In this document: positions 1-7,844 of the stretch, piece by piece
Layout: every line of letters begins with the position of its first letter
How positions within the stretch are numbered: the first letter of the stretch is position 1
Source of the DNA: Lewinellaceae bacterium
Lineage (GTDB): Bacteria > Bacteroidota > Bacteroidia > Chitinophagales > Saprospiraceae
Direction: 5' to 3'
Assembly: GCA_020636025.1 (NCBI GenBank)
Contig: JACJYQ010000002.1
Coordinates: 434,001-498,000, forward strand
DNA: 64,000 bases
Notes under the pieces: generated by a model
Told to the model about the DNA's origin: nothing
The model's database searches: none
What the model saw: only the letters and a program-made list of their open reading frames with translations
Position numbers and translations under genes: made by a program

Positions 1-542
1 GAGAGGTGTATGCCATCATGATTACGGTGAATAATGGTTTATGGCGATACCTTCCTGGCGACACAATCGTATTTACCAGAAAATATCCTTTCTGTTTCCA
101 GATAGTTGGCAGAACCAAACAGTTTATCAATGCCTTTGGGGAAGAGGTGATGGTGGGTGATACAGACAAAGCACTGGCAGAAACCTGTCGCAAACTGAAT
201 GCTGTTGTGTCGGAGTATACGGCCGGACCGGTTTATTTTTCAAAGGAACACAACAGAGGTGGACATGAGTGGGTCATTGAATTTGACAGGGAACCTGCCG
301 ACATAGAGTTGTTTGGAAAGGTTTTGGATGAGTCGCTTCAACAAATAAATGCCGATTACGAAGCCAAGCGATTCAACAGCATGGCCCTTGAGCGCCTTTC
401 CCTTCAGTCGGTTCCGCGAGGTACTTTTCTTCGATGGATGCGGGCCCGCGGAAAATTCGGAAATCAAAACAAAGTGCCTCGTCTTGCCAATCACCGACGA
501 TTTTTAGAGGAAGTGGTTCAGTACAAGATGGAGGAGAGTTGA
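1..542 (+). CDS. GH3-family (auxin-responsive GH3-like) protein, C-terminal fragment
   Basis: The frame is open from the left edge and ends at TGA 540-542, so only about the last 180 residues are visible; a GTG at 6 is internal and not a real start. The visible part starts with GLWRYLPGDTI, followed by an IVGRTKQFINAFGEE stretch and a C-terminal helical tail with LDESLQQINADYEAKR. These match the C-terminal domain of bacterial GH3-family proteins, which belong to the acyl-adenylate-forming (ANL) superfamily; plant members conjugate amino acids to acyl acids. The bacterial substrate is unknown. The gene converges on the fucosidase gene, with 21 bp between the two stops. The family call is from remembered motifs and is quite secure; the role is not. 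Confidence 0.85.
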   Translation, partial: EVYAIMITVNNGLWRYLPGDTIVFTRKYPFCFQIVGRTKQFINAFGEEVMVGDTDKALAETCRKLNAVVSEYTAGPVYFSKEHNRGGHEWVIEFDREPADIELFGKVLDESLQQINADYEAKRFNSMALERLSLQSVPRGTFLRWMRARGKFGNQNKVPRLANHRRFLEEVVQYKMEES

Positions 543-563
543 ATTAATTAGCTAATGTTCTTT

Positions 564-2024
564 TTAACCGCTGATCTTTACCACCCAAACGTATTTCCCC
601 GCGTCTTTAGCTTTTTGAGGGAGCTGAATTTCTGCGCCGTCACCCTTTGCAACCCAGGTAACCCTGGCATCTGATCCTAACATCGTTAGTTTTCTGTTTT
701 TGGCAAATGGGATCTTATTCAATGGCACACGTCCGTTTTCCGGAAACTCAAAAAAGAAGACATACTGCACCTTGTGATCTTTGCTTTGGGTGAAGCGGAT
801 GTTTTCTCCTTCACCAAAAACATCGTACATGCGGGTTCCATAAATGGCTTCTCCGTTGGTCTTCATCCATTCGCCAATTTCCTTTAGGCGTTGATAGGCG
901 GCCGGGTCAAACTCTCCCTCCGGGGAAGGGCCAATGTTGAGGAGGTAATTACCTCCTTTGCTGACGATATCCACCAGCTTTTTGATGAGTTCTTCTGTAG
1001 GTTTATAGCGATCTTTTGGCACATAGCTCCAGCTTCCGGCCATGGTCATACAGGTTTCCCAGGGGTAGGGTAAGCCGCTATCGGGGATGTGCTGCTCCGG
1101 GGTGAGGTAATTCTGATGCACACCAGGCACCGCCCGGTCGACAACGATTAGCTCCGGTTGTTTTGCTCTGGCTTTTGCGACTATGGAGGCCATGTCGATG
1201 TCCTGGCTTTGCGGGTTGCGGGCCCAGCGGCTGTTGTCGTAAATCTCGGTTAATTGATCCAGCACCTCTTTGTCGGTTTTGGGACGCACCCAGCCACCAT
1301 CGAGCCATAGAATGTCCATTTTCCCGTAATCGCTCATCAACTCATCTATCTGGTTGTGGGTAAATTCCTTAAATAATTCCCAGCGATCGGGGTGCTTGCG
1401 AATGGAGTAGTTGCAATTGCGATCCACCGCCGGGAAATGTTTCCACCAGTAGTAATCGCTATGCCAGTCGGGTTTTGAGAAGTAGGCGCCGATCCAGAAA
1501 TTTTGTTTCCGGAAAGCGTCGAATACATTTTTGGCAATGTTGCTGCGCGGGTCAACTGAAAACGGGCAATCCTTATCCATGATTTTGTAATCGGTGTATT
1601 TGGAATCAAACATGCAGAATCCGTCGTGGTGCTTGGTGGTGAACACCAGATATTTCATGCCTGCATCCGCCGCCGCCTCTGCCCATTTATCCGGGTCGAA
1701 TTTTGTGGGGTTGAAAGTGTTTTTCAGCTTTTCGTAAGCTATTACATAGTCATTGTAGTTGTCGGCAATACCTTTTTTGCGGGCGCCACTTGCCCAGCCC
1801 AGGTCTTCCGGACAAATGCTCCAGCTTTCCACAATGCCCCACTGACTGTAGGTACCCCAGTGCATGAGAAGACCGAATTTCAAATCCTGCCACTCTTCAA
1901 GTCTCCGTTGAATCACCGTATCCGGGTCGGGGAAGTAGGCTTGTTCCTGAGCCTGAATAAGAAAACAGGCAAAGAGGCTTACCAGGAATGTGATCCTGGT
2001 ACAGATTACTGATGGAAATTTCAT
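564..2024 (-). CDS. alpha-L-fucosidase, GH29 family, secreted
   Basis: A 486-aa protein with an N-terminal signal peptide (about residues 1-25, ending near LIQAQ), so it should act in the periplasm or at the cell surface. GH29 landmarks are visible: FGLLMHWGTYS near 50-60, KHHDGF at 131-136, the nucleophile motif WLDGGW with Asp242, and GGNYLLNIGPSPEG at 358-370. GH29 enzymes cleave terminal alpha-L-fucose from glycans with retention of configuration. Length is normal for the family. It overlaps nothing and shares its strand with the downstream-oriented membrane protein gene at 2049-2906, but no other glycan-use genes (SusC/D, sulfatase) sit beside it, so it is not part of an evident polysaccharide-utilisation locus. 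The family is secure; linkage preference cannot be read. Confidence 0.93.
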   Translation of the reverse strand: MKFPSVICTRITFLVSLFACFLIQAQEQAYFPDPDTVIQRRLEEWQDLKFGLLMHWGTYSQWGIVESWSICPEDLGWASGARKKGIADNYNDYVIAYEKLKNTFNPTKFDPDKWAEAAADAGMKYLVFTTKHHDGFCMFDSKYTDYKIMDKDCPFSVDPRSNIAKNVFDAFRKQNFWIGAYFSKPDWHSDYYWWKHFPAVDRNCNYSIRKHPDRWELFKEFTHNQIDELMSDYGKMDILWLDGGWVRPKTDKEVLDQLTEIYDNSRWARNPQSQDIDMASIVAKARAKQPELIVVDRAVPGVHQNYLTPEQHIPDSGLPYPWETCMTMAGSWSYVPKDRYKPTEELIKKLVDIVSKGGNYLLNIGPSPEGEFDPAAYQRLKEIGEWMKTNGEAIYGTRMYDVFGEGENIRFTQSKDHKVQYVFFFEFPENGRVPLNKIPFAKNRKLTMLGSDARVTWVAKGDGAEIQLPQKAKDAGKYVWVVKISG

Positions 2025-2048
2025 AAAGCAAAAATAATCGTTACCAGC

Positions 2049-2906
2049 TTACGTAGTTTCCCGGCTCAAGTGCGCCAGGGAGGTATACATCATTTGACGC
2101 ACCAAAACCCTGACAAAGGCAAATGCTTGTTGAATGAGAAAAACAAATAAGATGAGCAATGGAGAACGCATGCCCGTAAATGCTTCAATGAACATATATA
2201 CACCGAGCAGAAACAATTGCATTACCCCAAATACAAGCATTACACCAAGGTAGCGCTTCCAGTTTCTTCTGAACTGTTTAAAAGCATACAAGACGCTTTT
2301 GAACACCGAATCCCTTTTTCGCAAATAATGGAATCGGCTTAGGACAGACATGATAAACAGTTTTGCCAAACCCAGGAACACCAAAAAAATAGAAAGAAAA
2401 CAGATCCAGACAAAATAGACCTCCGAGGGGAAATGTTGAATAGCGGGCTGAAAAGCAGCAGCCAGTGGCAAAAAGAAAGCTGCTACCAACAGGGCCGCAA
2501 AAGCCAGAAACAACAAGGCGATTTTCAGGTAGGGAAAAAAGAGCCAGGCGCCTGTTTTCCAAAATACTGAGGCTTTTGCTTCTTCCGGGTTGTCAGCGCA
2601 GTAAAGCAAACCGCCATTAATAAAAACCGAAAACAAAAGCCAAACGAGCAGTATCCAACGCATTTGACCGATCAGGGGTGAAACTGAAGCGCCGTGTACT
2701 TTCAGAAAATCGGTAATGACAGTATGGTCATAGCCGGACATGAGTTTGTTTACTTCCAGGGAGCTGCCAATGGATGCCTGCAAAACCTCGTACACCTGCA
2801 TGCCTATTGTGAGTGCTAGGCAAAACTGCAGGAAATACACAATGCCGGTGACACGCCACTGTCTGGAACCGGTTTTTATGCCATATTGTAAAGCTTTTCG
2901 CCACAT
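2049..2906 (-). CDS. multi-pass inner-membrane protein of unknown function
   Basis: A 285-aa protein I do not recognise. It has a short basic N-terminus and about five to six hydrophobic segments (around residues 20-40, 85-105, 120-150, 165-190, 220-240 and 250-270). A basic stretch near 195-215 is probably cytoplasmic. No catalytic motif is apparent. It resembles the uncharacterised membrane proteins (DUF4013- or glycerophosphoryl-diester-phosphodiesterase membrane-domain-like) often seen in Bacteroidota, but I would not commit to that. Its start lies 23 bp beyond the stop of the M1 peptidase gene on the same strand, so the two are probably co-transcribed with the peptidase first. Confidence 0.7.
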   Translation of the reverse strand: MWRKALQYGIKTGSRQWRVTGIVYFLQFCLALTIGMQVYEVLQASIGSSLEVNKLMSGYDHTVITDFLKVHGASVSPLIGQMRWILLVWLLFSVFINGGLLYCADNPEEAKASVFWKTGAWLFFPYLKIALLFLAFAALLVAAFFLPLAAAFQPAIQHFPSEVYFVWICFLSIFLVFLGLAKLFIMSVLSRFHYLRKRDSVFKSVLYAFKQFRRNWKRYLGVMLVFGVMQLFLLGVYMFIEAFTGMRSPLLILFVFLIQQAFAFVRVLVRQMMYTSLAHLSRETT

Positions 2907-2929
2907 AGATATCTGGTTGCTAATGGGGT

Positions 2930-4939
2930 TTAACTGAGAAAACTAACGGTTTGCATGATGTTTTGGATCCAGAATACCACTTTCGCAGCGTATTTCCAGA
3001 GAGGCGCGGTGTTGGGATCCAGCGTCATGCTGTTGTTGTTTATGTCTATATCCAGCGATAGTTTGTAGTTGGGGTCTACCTGTGCTGAAACAATTTTGGG
3101 TTTATCGTAAAATGTAAATACCATAACGCCTTCTTCGCCCGACCAATGCAATGTTTCAGTACTTCCATCTTCGTATGTAACCAGAATCTCTACGGGAAAA
3201 ACCCAGTCGCCGTTTCTATGTACTTCCAGCTCAGAGAACGGTTGTCCAGCGCCGGTTCCATCGAGGTAGGTAAAGGATGATTCTTTTTCTCCGAACATCC
3301 CCTTTGGAGGAGCAATGGTGTGGTTTGAAATGCGGGTAACGGCATAGTCGAGCACCCTGGCATCGTAAATGCTGGTTTCAAACAGCTGGTACACCTGATT
3401 GGCAAAAGTTGAATCGGGCAGATTGTTCAATTCCGATTTAAGCAAAGCCATAAAATCCCGGCCTTTCGGATGCTTGAATTTCCAGTGCTCAAAGTAGGAC
3501 ATGATGATGCTGTCCATTTTGGCATCTCCCACTAAATTCTGAAGCGTACGCAGCGTGGTGGCCGTTTTACTGTAAATAAGCGATTTGCGGTTCCCTCCTG
3601 TAAATTCCCAGCCTGGGCGTGCCACAGCGCCTTCGCGCGGATTGTGCATGGTTGTGTACTCAACACGGCTCAACTCCCGGTTGTCGAAGCGATACCCGTA
3701 GAGGTTCATCAATGACTTTTTATCGCCGTAAGCAGCATCAATGATGCGATCTTCGAAATAGGTGACAAAGCCTTCATCAAGCCAGGGTTCTTCCTTTTCA
3801 TTGGATGCCACCATACCCATAAAATACTGATGCACAAACTCATGTACTGCCAGGGACTCCGAATTGTGCATGGATTTCGGGGTGCCGTGAAAGGTACCGG
3901 CCGTAATGAAGGTTGGGTACTCCATCAGGCCTGAGCGCAAGCCGTGAAATGGCGGATCCACAACTGTGATCATGGGGTAGGGATATTTGCCTACGTGCTT
4001 GTCCAGGTATTCCAGTGCGAATTTGAGTGCCTCCAGATAGCGAGGGCCCATGGCCTGGTGTTCCGGTGGAATTAGCAGGCGAATGGTAACGTCTTTCCAC
4101 TGCTCCTCCATGACCATAAAATAGGGATATACCGACCAGGCGAAGTCAATGACATCTTCTGCGTGATAATGCCGGGTTGTGGTACCGTTGCGGTTGTTCT
4201 TTTCTTCCACCAAACACCCAGAAGCGCCCATGACAAATTTGTCGGAAGCTGTGATGTGTACGTCGTATACGCCAAAATCGGCGAAAAACTCGGTTTGGCG
4301 CATAAACTGGTGACAATTCCAGCCCCATTCTCCCGCCAGGTTTTGTTCGAACACCCCAAGCTGTGGGAACCAGTGACACAGCAGAAAGAAATCTTTGTTA
4401 TAACCGGCGCGGGCAATGGTTCTGGGAATCTGGGCATGCCAGGCCAATTTGAAAATGGCGGTTTCTCCAGGCAGCAGGGGTTGGGGAAGGGTTACTTCGA
4501 GTACCGACTGATCGTTTTTATTGCCGTCGTCTGGCTGTATGAAATGCATGTTTGCATTCAGGTTCTCTTTATTCTCACCGTGTTGTTGTTCGAAACTGGT
4601 GACTTCCACCCATCCCCATTCTTCTTTTTTTCGATCGCTGAAACTTTGGCCAAAAATGTTTGGAGCGCCTTTCAGGAAGGTTGTTTCCGAGTTTTTGAAT
4701 GAATTCAGATAGAGATAAAGTCTTACTTCTGTAATAGCAACGGGCGACTGATTGCTAAAGCTGATTTGCTGTGTGGCTTCCAGCATTTTACGGCCATCGT
4801 CCAATGTCACATTTATATCATAATTCGCCGGGCGACTGCTGAGAGGGACTTTAAAAAAAGGATCGCACTGACTAAAGCCTTTTTGGTTGGGTAAAAACGA
4901 GCAAAAAAGGCAAATTAACGGGAAAAATGAGCGCTGCAT
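2930..4939 (-). CDS. M1-family metallopeptidase (gluzincin aminopeptidase), secreted
   Basis: A 669-aa protein with a signal peptide (about 1-23). The zinc site is explicit: HEFVH at 366-370, with the downstream glutamate in PWLDEG at Glu389, spacing normal for M1. The substrate-recognition loop usually written GAMEN reads GLMEYP here (337-342), a variation common in secreted bacterial M1 relatives. An N-terminal beta-rich domain (about 30-260) precedes the thermolysin-like catalytic domain (about 270-500). M1 enzymes remove N-terminal residues from peptides. The upstream gap holds the first copy of a 159-bp foldback repeat, so this gene's promoter region may be affected by that element. Confidence 0.92.
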   Translation of the reverse strand: MQRSFFPLICLFCSFLPNQKGFSQCDPFFKVPLSSRPANYDINVTLDDGRKMLEATQQISFSNQSPVAITEVRLYLYLNSFKNSETTFLKGAPNIFGQSFSDRKKEEWGWVEVTSFEQQHGENKENLNANMHFIQPDDGNKNDQSVLEVTLPQPLLPGETAIFKLAWHAQIPRTIARAGYNKDFFLLCHWFPQLGVFEQNLAGEWGWNCHQFMRQTEFFADFGVYDVHITASDKFVMGASGCLVEEKNNRNGTTTRHYHAEDVIDFAWSVYPYFMVMEEQWKDVTIRLLIPPEHQAMGPRYLEALKFALEYLDKHVGKYPYPMITVVDPPFHGLRSGLMEYPTFITAGTFHGTPKSMHNSESLAVHEFVHQYFMGMVASNEKEEPWLDEGFVTYFEDRIIDAAYGDKKSLMNLYGYRFDNRELSRVEYTTMHNPREGAVARPGWEFTGGNRKSLIYSKTATTLRTLQNLVGDAKMDSIIMSYFEHWKFKHPKGRDFMALLKSELNNLPDSTFANQVYQLFETSIYDARVLDYAVTRISNHTIAPPKGMFGEKESSFTYLDGTGAGQPFSELEVHRNGDWVFPVEILVTYEDGSTETLHWSGEEGVMVFTFYDKPKIVSAQVDPNYKLSLDIDINNNSMTLDPNTAPLWKYAAKVVFWIQNIMQTVSFLS

Positions 4940-5084
4940 ATTGTTTTCGATGGCATTTCATGCCAATTGCACAAAGTAAAGAAGAATTCGGATTATAACA
5001 CGGTAGGCCTAGTTCAGGTTTAGGGAGCATAAAAAATGGCGCGCCGGGAATATCCCAACGCGCCATGGCTGTATTTGGAGCTAA

Positions 5085-5243
5085 GAGCGTGTTCAGGTTT
5101 CTATCGCTGGGCTGCAAGTGGAAAATTTCGTTTCATCTTTCGTTGAAATTTTCGCCGAATTGCCCGCATGCGACTGCAAATTTCGCCTCGCCTGAAACAA
5201 AATTTTCTCACTTTCGCCTCAGCATAGAAACCTGAACACGCTC
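5085..5243. repeat. 159-bp foldback (MITE-like) repeat, copy 1
   Basis: This stretch begins GAGCGTGTTCAGGTTTCTAT and ends with its inverse complement apart from one small indel; the inverted match extends a few bases further out (CTAAGAG on both sides, 5081-5247). Inside, GAAAATTTCGTTTCA on the left is mirrored by TGAAACAAAATTTTC on the right, so the whole element is one long imperfect palindrome centred on CGCATGCG. A nearly identical copy lies at 20616-20774 in another gap. Two matching copies with inverted ends and no coding capacity fit a miniature inverted-repeat element. It fills most of the 314-bp gap between the M1 peptidase start and the DUF1761 stop. No target duplication is obvious. 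Confidence 0.85.
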
Positions 5244-5253
5244 TTAGTGTCCA

Positions 5254-5682
5254 TTACTTTTTCTGCCAGCCGCCCAGAATGGCTCCGTACACGACAAACA
5301 TCAGGAAGGAGTAGGATCCATCAACCATCGAGAGGCTCGCCGGATTCATGGCAAAGAGGTTTCCTGTAATGATGCCCAACAGCATTAGCAAGCCTATGCC
5401 GGCACCTACTTTTACGCCATCCATCAGGTTTTGCGCTTTGGCAAGGCCCAGCAGCCAGTTCATGATCAGGGCATTGACCACCAGCACTATTACGTTGACG
5501 ATCATTGGTGTCATGTTCATCGGTACTTCTACGCCGTTTTTGAGCATTTTTTCTCCTTCCATTGAGAAGCCGTTTCCAGTCATGTATTGCTCATTAAATA
5601 GAAAAGCGTACCACAACATGCCAAGCAAAAAAGTGGCAACGACAGATACAGCGATGGCGGCCCAGTTAGTTTTTCTTTCCAT
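5254..5682 (-). CDS. DUF1761 family small membrane protein
   Basis: A 142-aa protein with four hydrophobic segments (about 8-28, 58-80, 92-112, 124-138). The N-terminus carries the family signature: NWAAIAVSVVA followed by LGMLWYAFLF. DUF1761 proteins are small integral membrane proteins of unknown function. The stop codon lies about 10 bp from the foldback repeat. The start is preceded by a plausible Bacteroidota-type promoter and, further out, by a perfect 24-bp palindrome. Neither neighbour suggests a function. The family assignment is good; the role is unknown. Confidence 0.85.
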   Translation of the reverse strand: MERKTNWAAIAVSVVATFLLGMLWYAFLFNEQYMTGNGFSMEGEKMLKNGVEVPMNMTPMIVNVIVLVVNALIMNWLLGLAKAQNLMDGVKVGAGIGLLMLLGIITGNLFAMNPASLSMVDGSYSFLMFVVYGAILGGWQKK

Positions 5683-5701
5683 AATCGTTTAGTTTGTGAA
5701 A

Positions 5702-5735
5702 CAAATAGAGTTTAAATGTGCCACAATGTTACAAA
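5702..5735 (-). promoter_or_regulatory. candidate Bacteroidota-type promoter of the DUF1761 gene
   Basis: On the minus strand a TTTG (5732-5735) stands 22 nt upstream of TCTATTTG (5702-5709), close to the known Bacteroidota pattern TTTG-N19-21-TAnnTTTG. The second T-A position of the -7 box is off consensus and the spacing is slightly long. The start codon is about 20 bp downstream, leaving room for a short leader. Confidence 0.35.
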
Positions 5736-5756
5736 TAAAAAACTAAATGTTTTAAA

Positions 5757-5780
5757 AATTTAAACAAATTTGTTTAAATT
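5757..5780. promoter_or_regulatory. perfect 24-bp AT-rich palindrome, possible operator
   Basis: The two 12-bp halves (AATTTAAACAAA and TTTGTTTAAATT) are exact inverse complements. The site lies between the hydrolase stop (5812) and the DUF1761 promoter. Pure A/T pairing with few G/C makes it a poor terminator, while a symmetric site upstream of a promoter is what a dimeric repressor such as a TetR or MarR protein would bind. No such regulator is encoded nearby. It could also be a chance product of the AT-rich gap. Confidence 0.4.
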
Positions 5781-5811
5781 TCTTTCACCGTTCTGTTTGA
5801 TCACATCAATT

Positions 5812-6831
5812 TCAATCAGCAAAATCCAAAAATTCCCTAACCAGTTGAATATATTGCTCTTTATGGTCATCAAGCAACTCATGTCCACTGTTCTCCAAAA
5901 TCGCCAGTTTTGCATTTGGAAGCAGATCAAGGTACTCTTTTGTGAAGCCCCATTTCTGGTTATCGCATTGGCCTCTAATGATGAGAACCGGAATTTGAAT
6001 GTTTTTAATCAGCTCTTTTTCATCGGGAACAGCATCAAAACTTTTCAGGGTCATGATGTGAGCATAATAACCGCCTCCACCCTCAAACCGGCTTGTTTCC
6101 TGTCCATCGCAACTTGTTGATCTGCTCAAGGCTTCGTTCAGGTGGGTGAAAAAATTATCGGATTCTTTATCTGAGGCCAGTTTTTTGTGAAACAGATAAG
6201 CCCATTTAAGTATCAGCTTACTTCGCAGGTTGTAGGCTTTGTTATTGCCATCCTTGTTTGAAAAAGCAGGCTCCCTCAAGTGCAGGCTATCGGGCGGAAC
6301 GTCATTAATCAGGGATCTGTTGATGGGTAAAAGCGGCCCGGGGCCATCAAAGACCATTTTTTCAAGCTTGTCCGGATGTTTCTGTGCGTATTGCATGGCC
6401 AGCATGGTTCCCCAGGAATGGGCAATCAGGATTACTTTTTCCGCGCCAATTGTTTTTATGATCTCTTCCAGGTCAAGTAAGTGCCGCACCACAGAGTATT
6501 CGGCGATATTATCCAGCCTTTTTGAATGGCCGCTTCCGATTTGGTCATAGAAGTAAAGTTCAAATCCAAGTGAGGCCAAAGGCTTTAGTGCCTCTATTGC
6601 CTTGTCTTTTATCATACCACCCGGACCGCCGTGCAGATAAATAACCGGATTTCTCTTTTCTTCCACAGCACCTTCAATTTTTGTATATCCGATTCGGGAG
6701 CCGGTGCTTAGTTCCCAGTATTGAGTATTGACTCTTTCTTTAAATGGCAGAACAACATAAGTTCCTGGAATAAAACACAAGCCTGCCAGCACCATTATCA
6801 GTACTATAAAAGCCCATTTGATTAGTTGCAT
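5812..6831 (-). CDS. alpha/beta hydrolase, proline iminopeptidase-like (S33)
   Basis: A 339-aa protein with an uncleaved or lipid-less N-terminal hydrophobic segment (about 5-25), suggesting membrane anchoring or export. The oxyanion motif HGGPGG (67-72), the DQIGSGHS segment (96-103), the nucleophile elbow AHSWGT with Ser139, a late Asp near 291 and ENSGHE with its His near 317 complete the hydrolase triad. HGGPGG with DQxGxGxS is typical of the S33 proline-iminopeptidase group, which release N-terminal proline, though many relatives are general esterases. The start codon sits 14 bp from the left end of the GxxExxY cassette, so that element separates the gene from its original upstream neighbour. 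Confidence 0.88.
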   Translation of the reverse strand: MQLIKWAFIVLIMVLAGLCFIPGTYVVLPFKERVNTQYWELSTGSRIGYTKIEGAVEEKRNPVIYLHGGPGGMIKDKAIEALKPLASLGFELYFYDQIGSGHSKRLDNIAEYSVVRHLLDLEEIIKTIGAEKVILIAHSWGTMLAMQYAQKHPDKLEKMVFDGPGPLLPINRSLINDVPPDSLHLREPAFSNKDGNNKAYNLRSKLILKWAYLFHKKLASDKESDNFFTHLNEALSRSTSCDGQETSRFEGGGGYYAHIMTLKSFDAVPDEKELIKNIQIPVLIIRGQCDNQKWGFTKEYLDLLPNAKLAILENSGHELLDDHKEQYIQLVREFLDFAD

Positions 6832-6845
6832 AGCGACCGTCTGTA

Positions 6846-6883
6846 CTTTGATTTATGTGATTTTTTTGATTGTTGTGATTTTG
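6846..6883. repeat. left 38-bp inverted end of the GxxExxY cassette
   Basis: It contains the quasi-repeating units TTTGATT, TGTGATT, TTTGATT and TGTGATT. It pairs with 7443-7480 at 37 of 38 positions. The gap from its inner edge to the GxxExxY start (6884-6952) has a further TGTGATTG unit and no other recognisable element. Confidence 0.8.
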
Positions 6884-6952
6884 ATTGTTGATTCTTTTTT
6901 GTGATTGTTTCTGAAATTAGGGTTATCTTTTAGGTAAATAAAGGAAACCCCA

Positions 6953-7372
6953 ATGATCAAAAACGAATACAAATACTCCGCCGAGACAGCCCGGATAATA
7001 GGCTGTGCAATGAGAGTACATGCTGCCCTGGGAAATGGTTTTTCGGAGGTTATTTACCAACGGGCTTTGGAAATTGAAATGAGGGATCATGATATTTCTT
7101 TCAGCCGTGAATATGTAATGCCGGTTTACTATAAGCAGCATCAGGTTGGCACCCGCAGGGTAGATTTTCTGGTGGATGACGTCATTTCCGTTGAACTGAA
7201 AGCGGTCATTCAATTAGAAGATGTTCATCTGGCACAAGCCATCAACTATCTGGAAGCTTATGATCTGGAAGTTGGCCTTCTCATCAATTTTGGCTCAAAA
7301 AGCCTCGATGTAAAAAGGGTTCGCAACAAAAAATTCAAACAAAAAGCCCAGGGAAACCCAAATGTCAAATAA
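6953..7372 (+). CDS. GxxExxY protein (PD-(D/E)XK nuclease-like)
   Basis: A 139-aa protein with the defining motif GNGFSEVIY (GxxExxY, about residues 27-33) followed by a core with RRVDFLV, then VELKAV and a C-terminal helix region with AQAINYLEAY. The D...ExK arrangement (RVDFLVDD...VELKA) matches the PD-(D/E)XK nuclease fold to which this family is assigned. Its biological role is unknown; copies are numerous in Bacteroidota genomes. The ATG at 6953 is preceded by AAAGGAAA, a usable ribosome site. It is the only plus-strand gene in this minus-strand stretch and is flanked by inverted repeats, suggesting it travels with them. Confidence 0.9.
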   Translation: MIKNEYKYSAETARIIGCAMRVHAALGNGFSEVIYQRALEIEMRDHDISFSREYVMPVYYKQHQVGTRRVDFLVDDVISVELKAVIQLEDVHLAQAINYLEAYDLEVGLLINFGSKSLDVKRVRNKKFKQKAQGNPNVK

Positions 7373-7442
7373 ACTGACTATTCGCAATTTCATCACAAGT
7401 TCCCAATATGTGGATAGTCAATTAAATAATAAAACCACCCAA

Positions 7443-7480
7443 CAAAATCACAGCAATCAAAAAAATCACATAAATCAAAG
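7443..7480. repeat. right 38-bp inverted end of the GxxExxY cassette
   Basis: Inverse complement of 6846-6883 with a single difference (GCTG against GTTG). It ends directly at the DUF2200 stop codon, so if the cassette inserted, it did so without damaging that gene. Confidence 0.8.
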
Positions 7481-7831
7481 TCAAGACCGCAATATTTTCT
7501 CCATGGCTTTCCCCTTCGCCAGTTCATCAATCAGCTTATCCATATACCGTATCTTCTGCATGAGTGGGTCTTCGATTTCTTCCACCCGGTAGCCGCAGAT
7601 CACGCCGGTAATTTTGGTAACATTGGGGTTGAGTTGCGGCGCCTGAGCGAAGAAGGTTTCAAAATCGGTTTTGTTGTCGATCTGTTCCTGCAGGGCGTTT
7701 TGGTCATAGCCGGTGAGCCAGGAAATGATGGTATCAACTTCTTCTTTTGTACGCCCCTTTTTTTCTGCTTTGGCGATGTAGTGGGGGTACACGCTGGCGA
7801 AGGCCATTTTGAAGATTCTTGTGTTTTGCAT
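7481..7831 (-). CDS. DUF2200 family protein
   Basis: A 116-aa cytoplasmic protein beginning MQNTRIFKMAFASVYPHYI; the longer upstream frame (to 8005) overlaps the next gene and is rejected, so ATG at 7829-7831 is the start. The family is recognised by the IFKMAFASVYPHYIxKAEKKGRT beginning, the WLTGYD segment and the C-terminal GVICGYRVEEIEDPLMQKIRYMDKL region. DUF2200 proteins are small conserved proteins of unknown function. The gene starts 13 bp after the stop of the SnoaL-like gene on the same strand and probably belongs to the same transcript (8806 to 7481). Its stop touches the GxxExxY cassette. Confidence 0.88.
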   Translation of the reverse strand: MQNTRIFKMAFASVYPHYIAKAEKKGRTKEEVDTIISWLTGYDQNALQEQIDNKTDFETFFAQAPQLNPNVTKITGVICGYRVEEIEDPLMQKIRYMDKLIDELAKGKAMEKILRS

Positions 7832-7844
7832 GTGTTCAGGTGAA

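Larger units (their letters stand above)
6846..7480. mobile_element. GxxExxY cassette bounded by 38-bp inverted repeats
   Basis: The ends at 6846-6883 and 7443-7480 are inverse complements over 38 bp with one mismatch; each reads TTTGATTTATGTGATTT and onward in the outside-in direction. The GxxExxY gene lies alone between them. The left end is 14 bp from the hydrolase start and the right end touches the DUF2200 stop codon (7481-7483), so the unit fills exactly the gap between two minus-strand genes. Related but gene-less end sequences occur at 12441-12492 and 26019-26052. This is the layout of a small mobile or formerly mobile cassette. Mobility itself is inference; no target duplication is clear. 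Confidence 0.65.

Noticed and set aside
4872..5117. 81-aa minus-strand frame upstream of the M1 peptidase
   Set aside because: It overlaps the peptidase signal-peptide region in another frame and enters the foldback repeat; no sign of a real protein.
7362..7592. 76-aa frame after the GxxExxY gene
   Set aside because: It crosses the inverted repeat and the end of the DUF2200 gene on the other strand; composition is that of the A-rich repeat.
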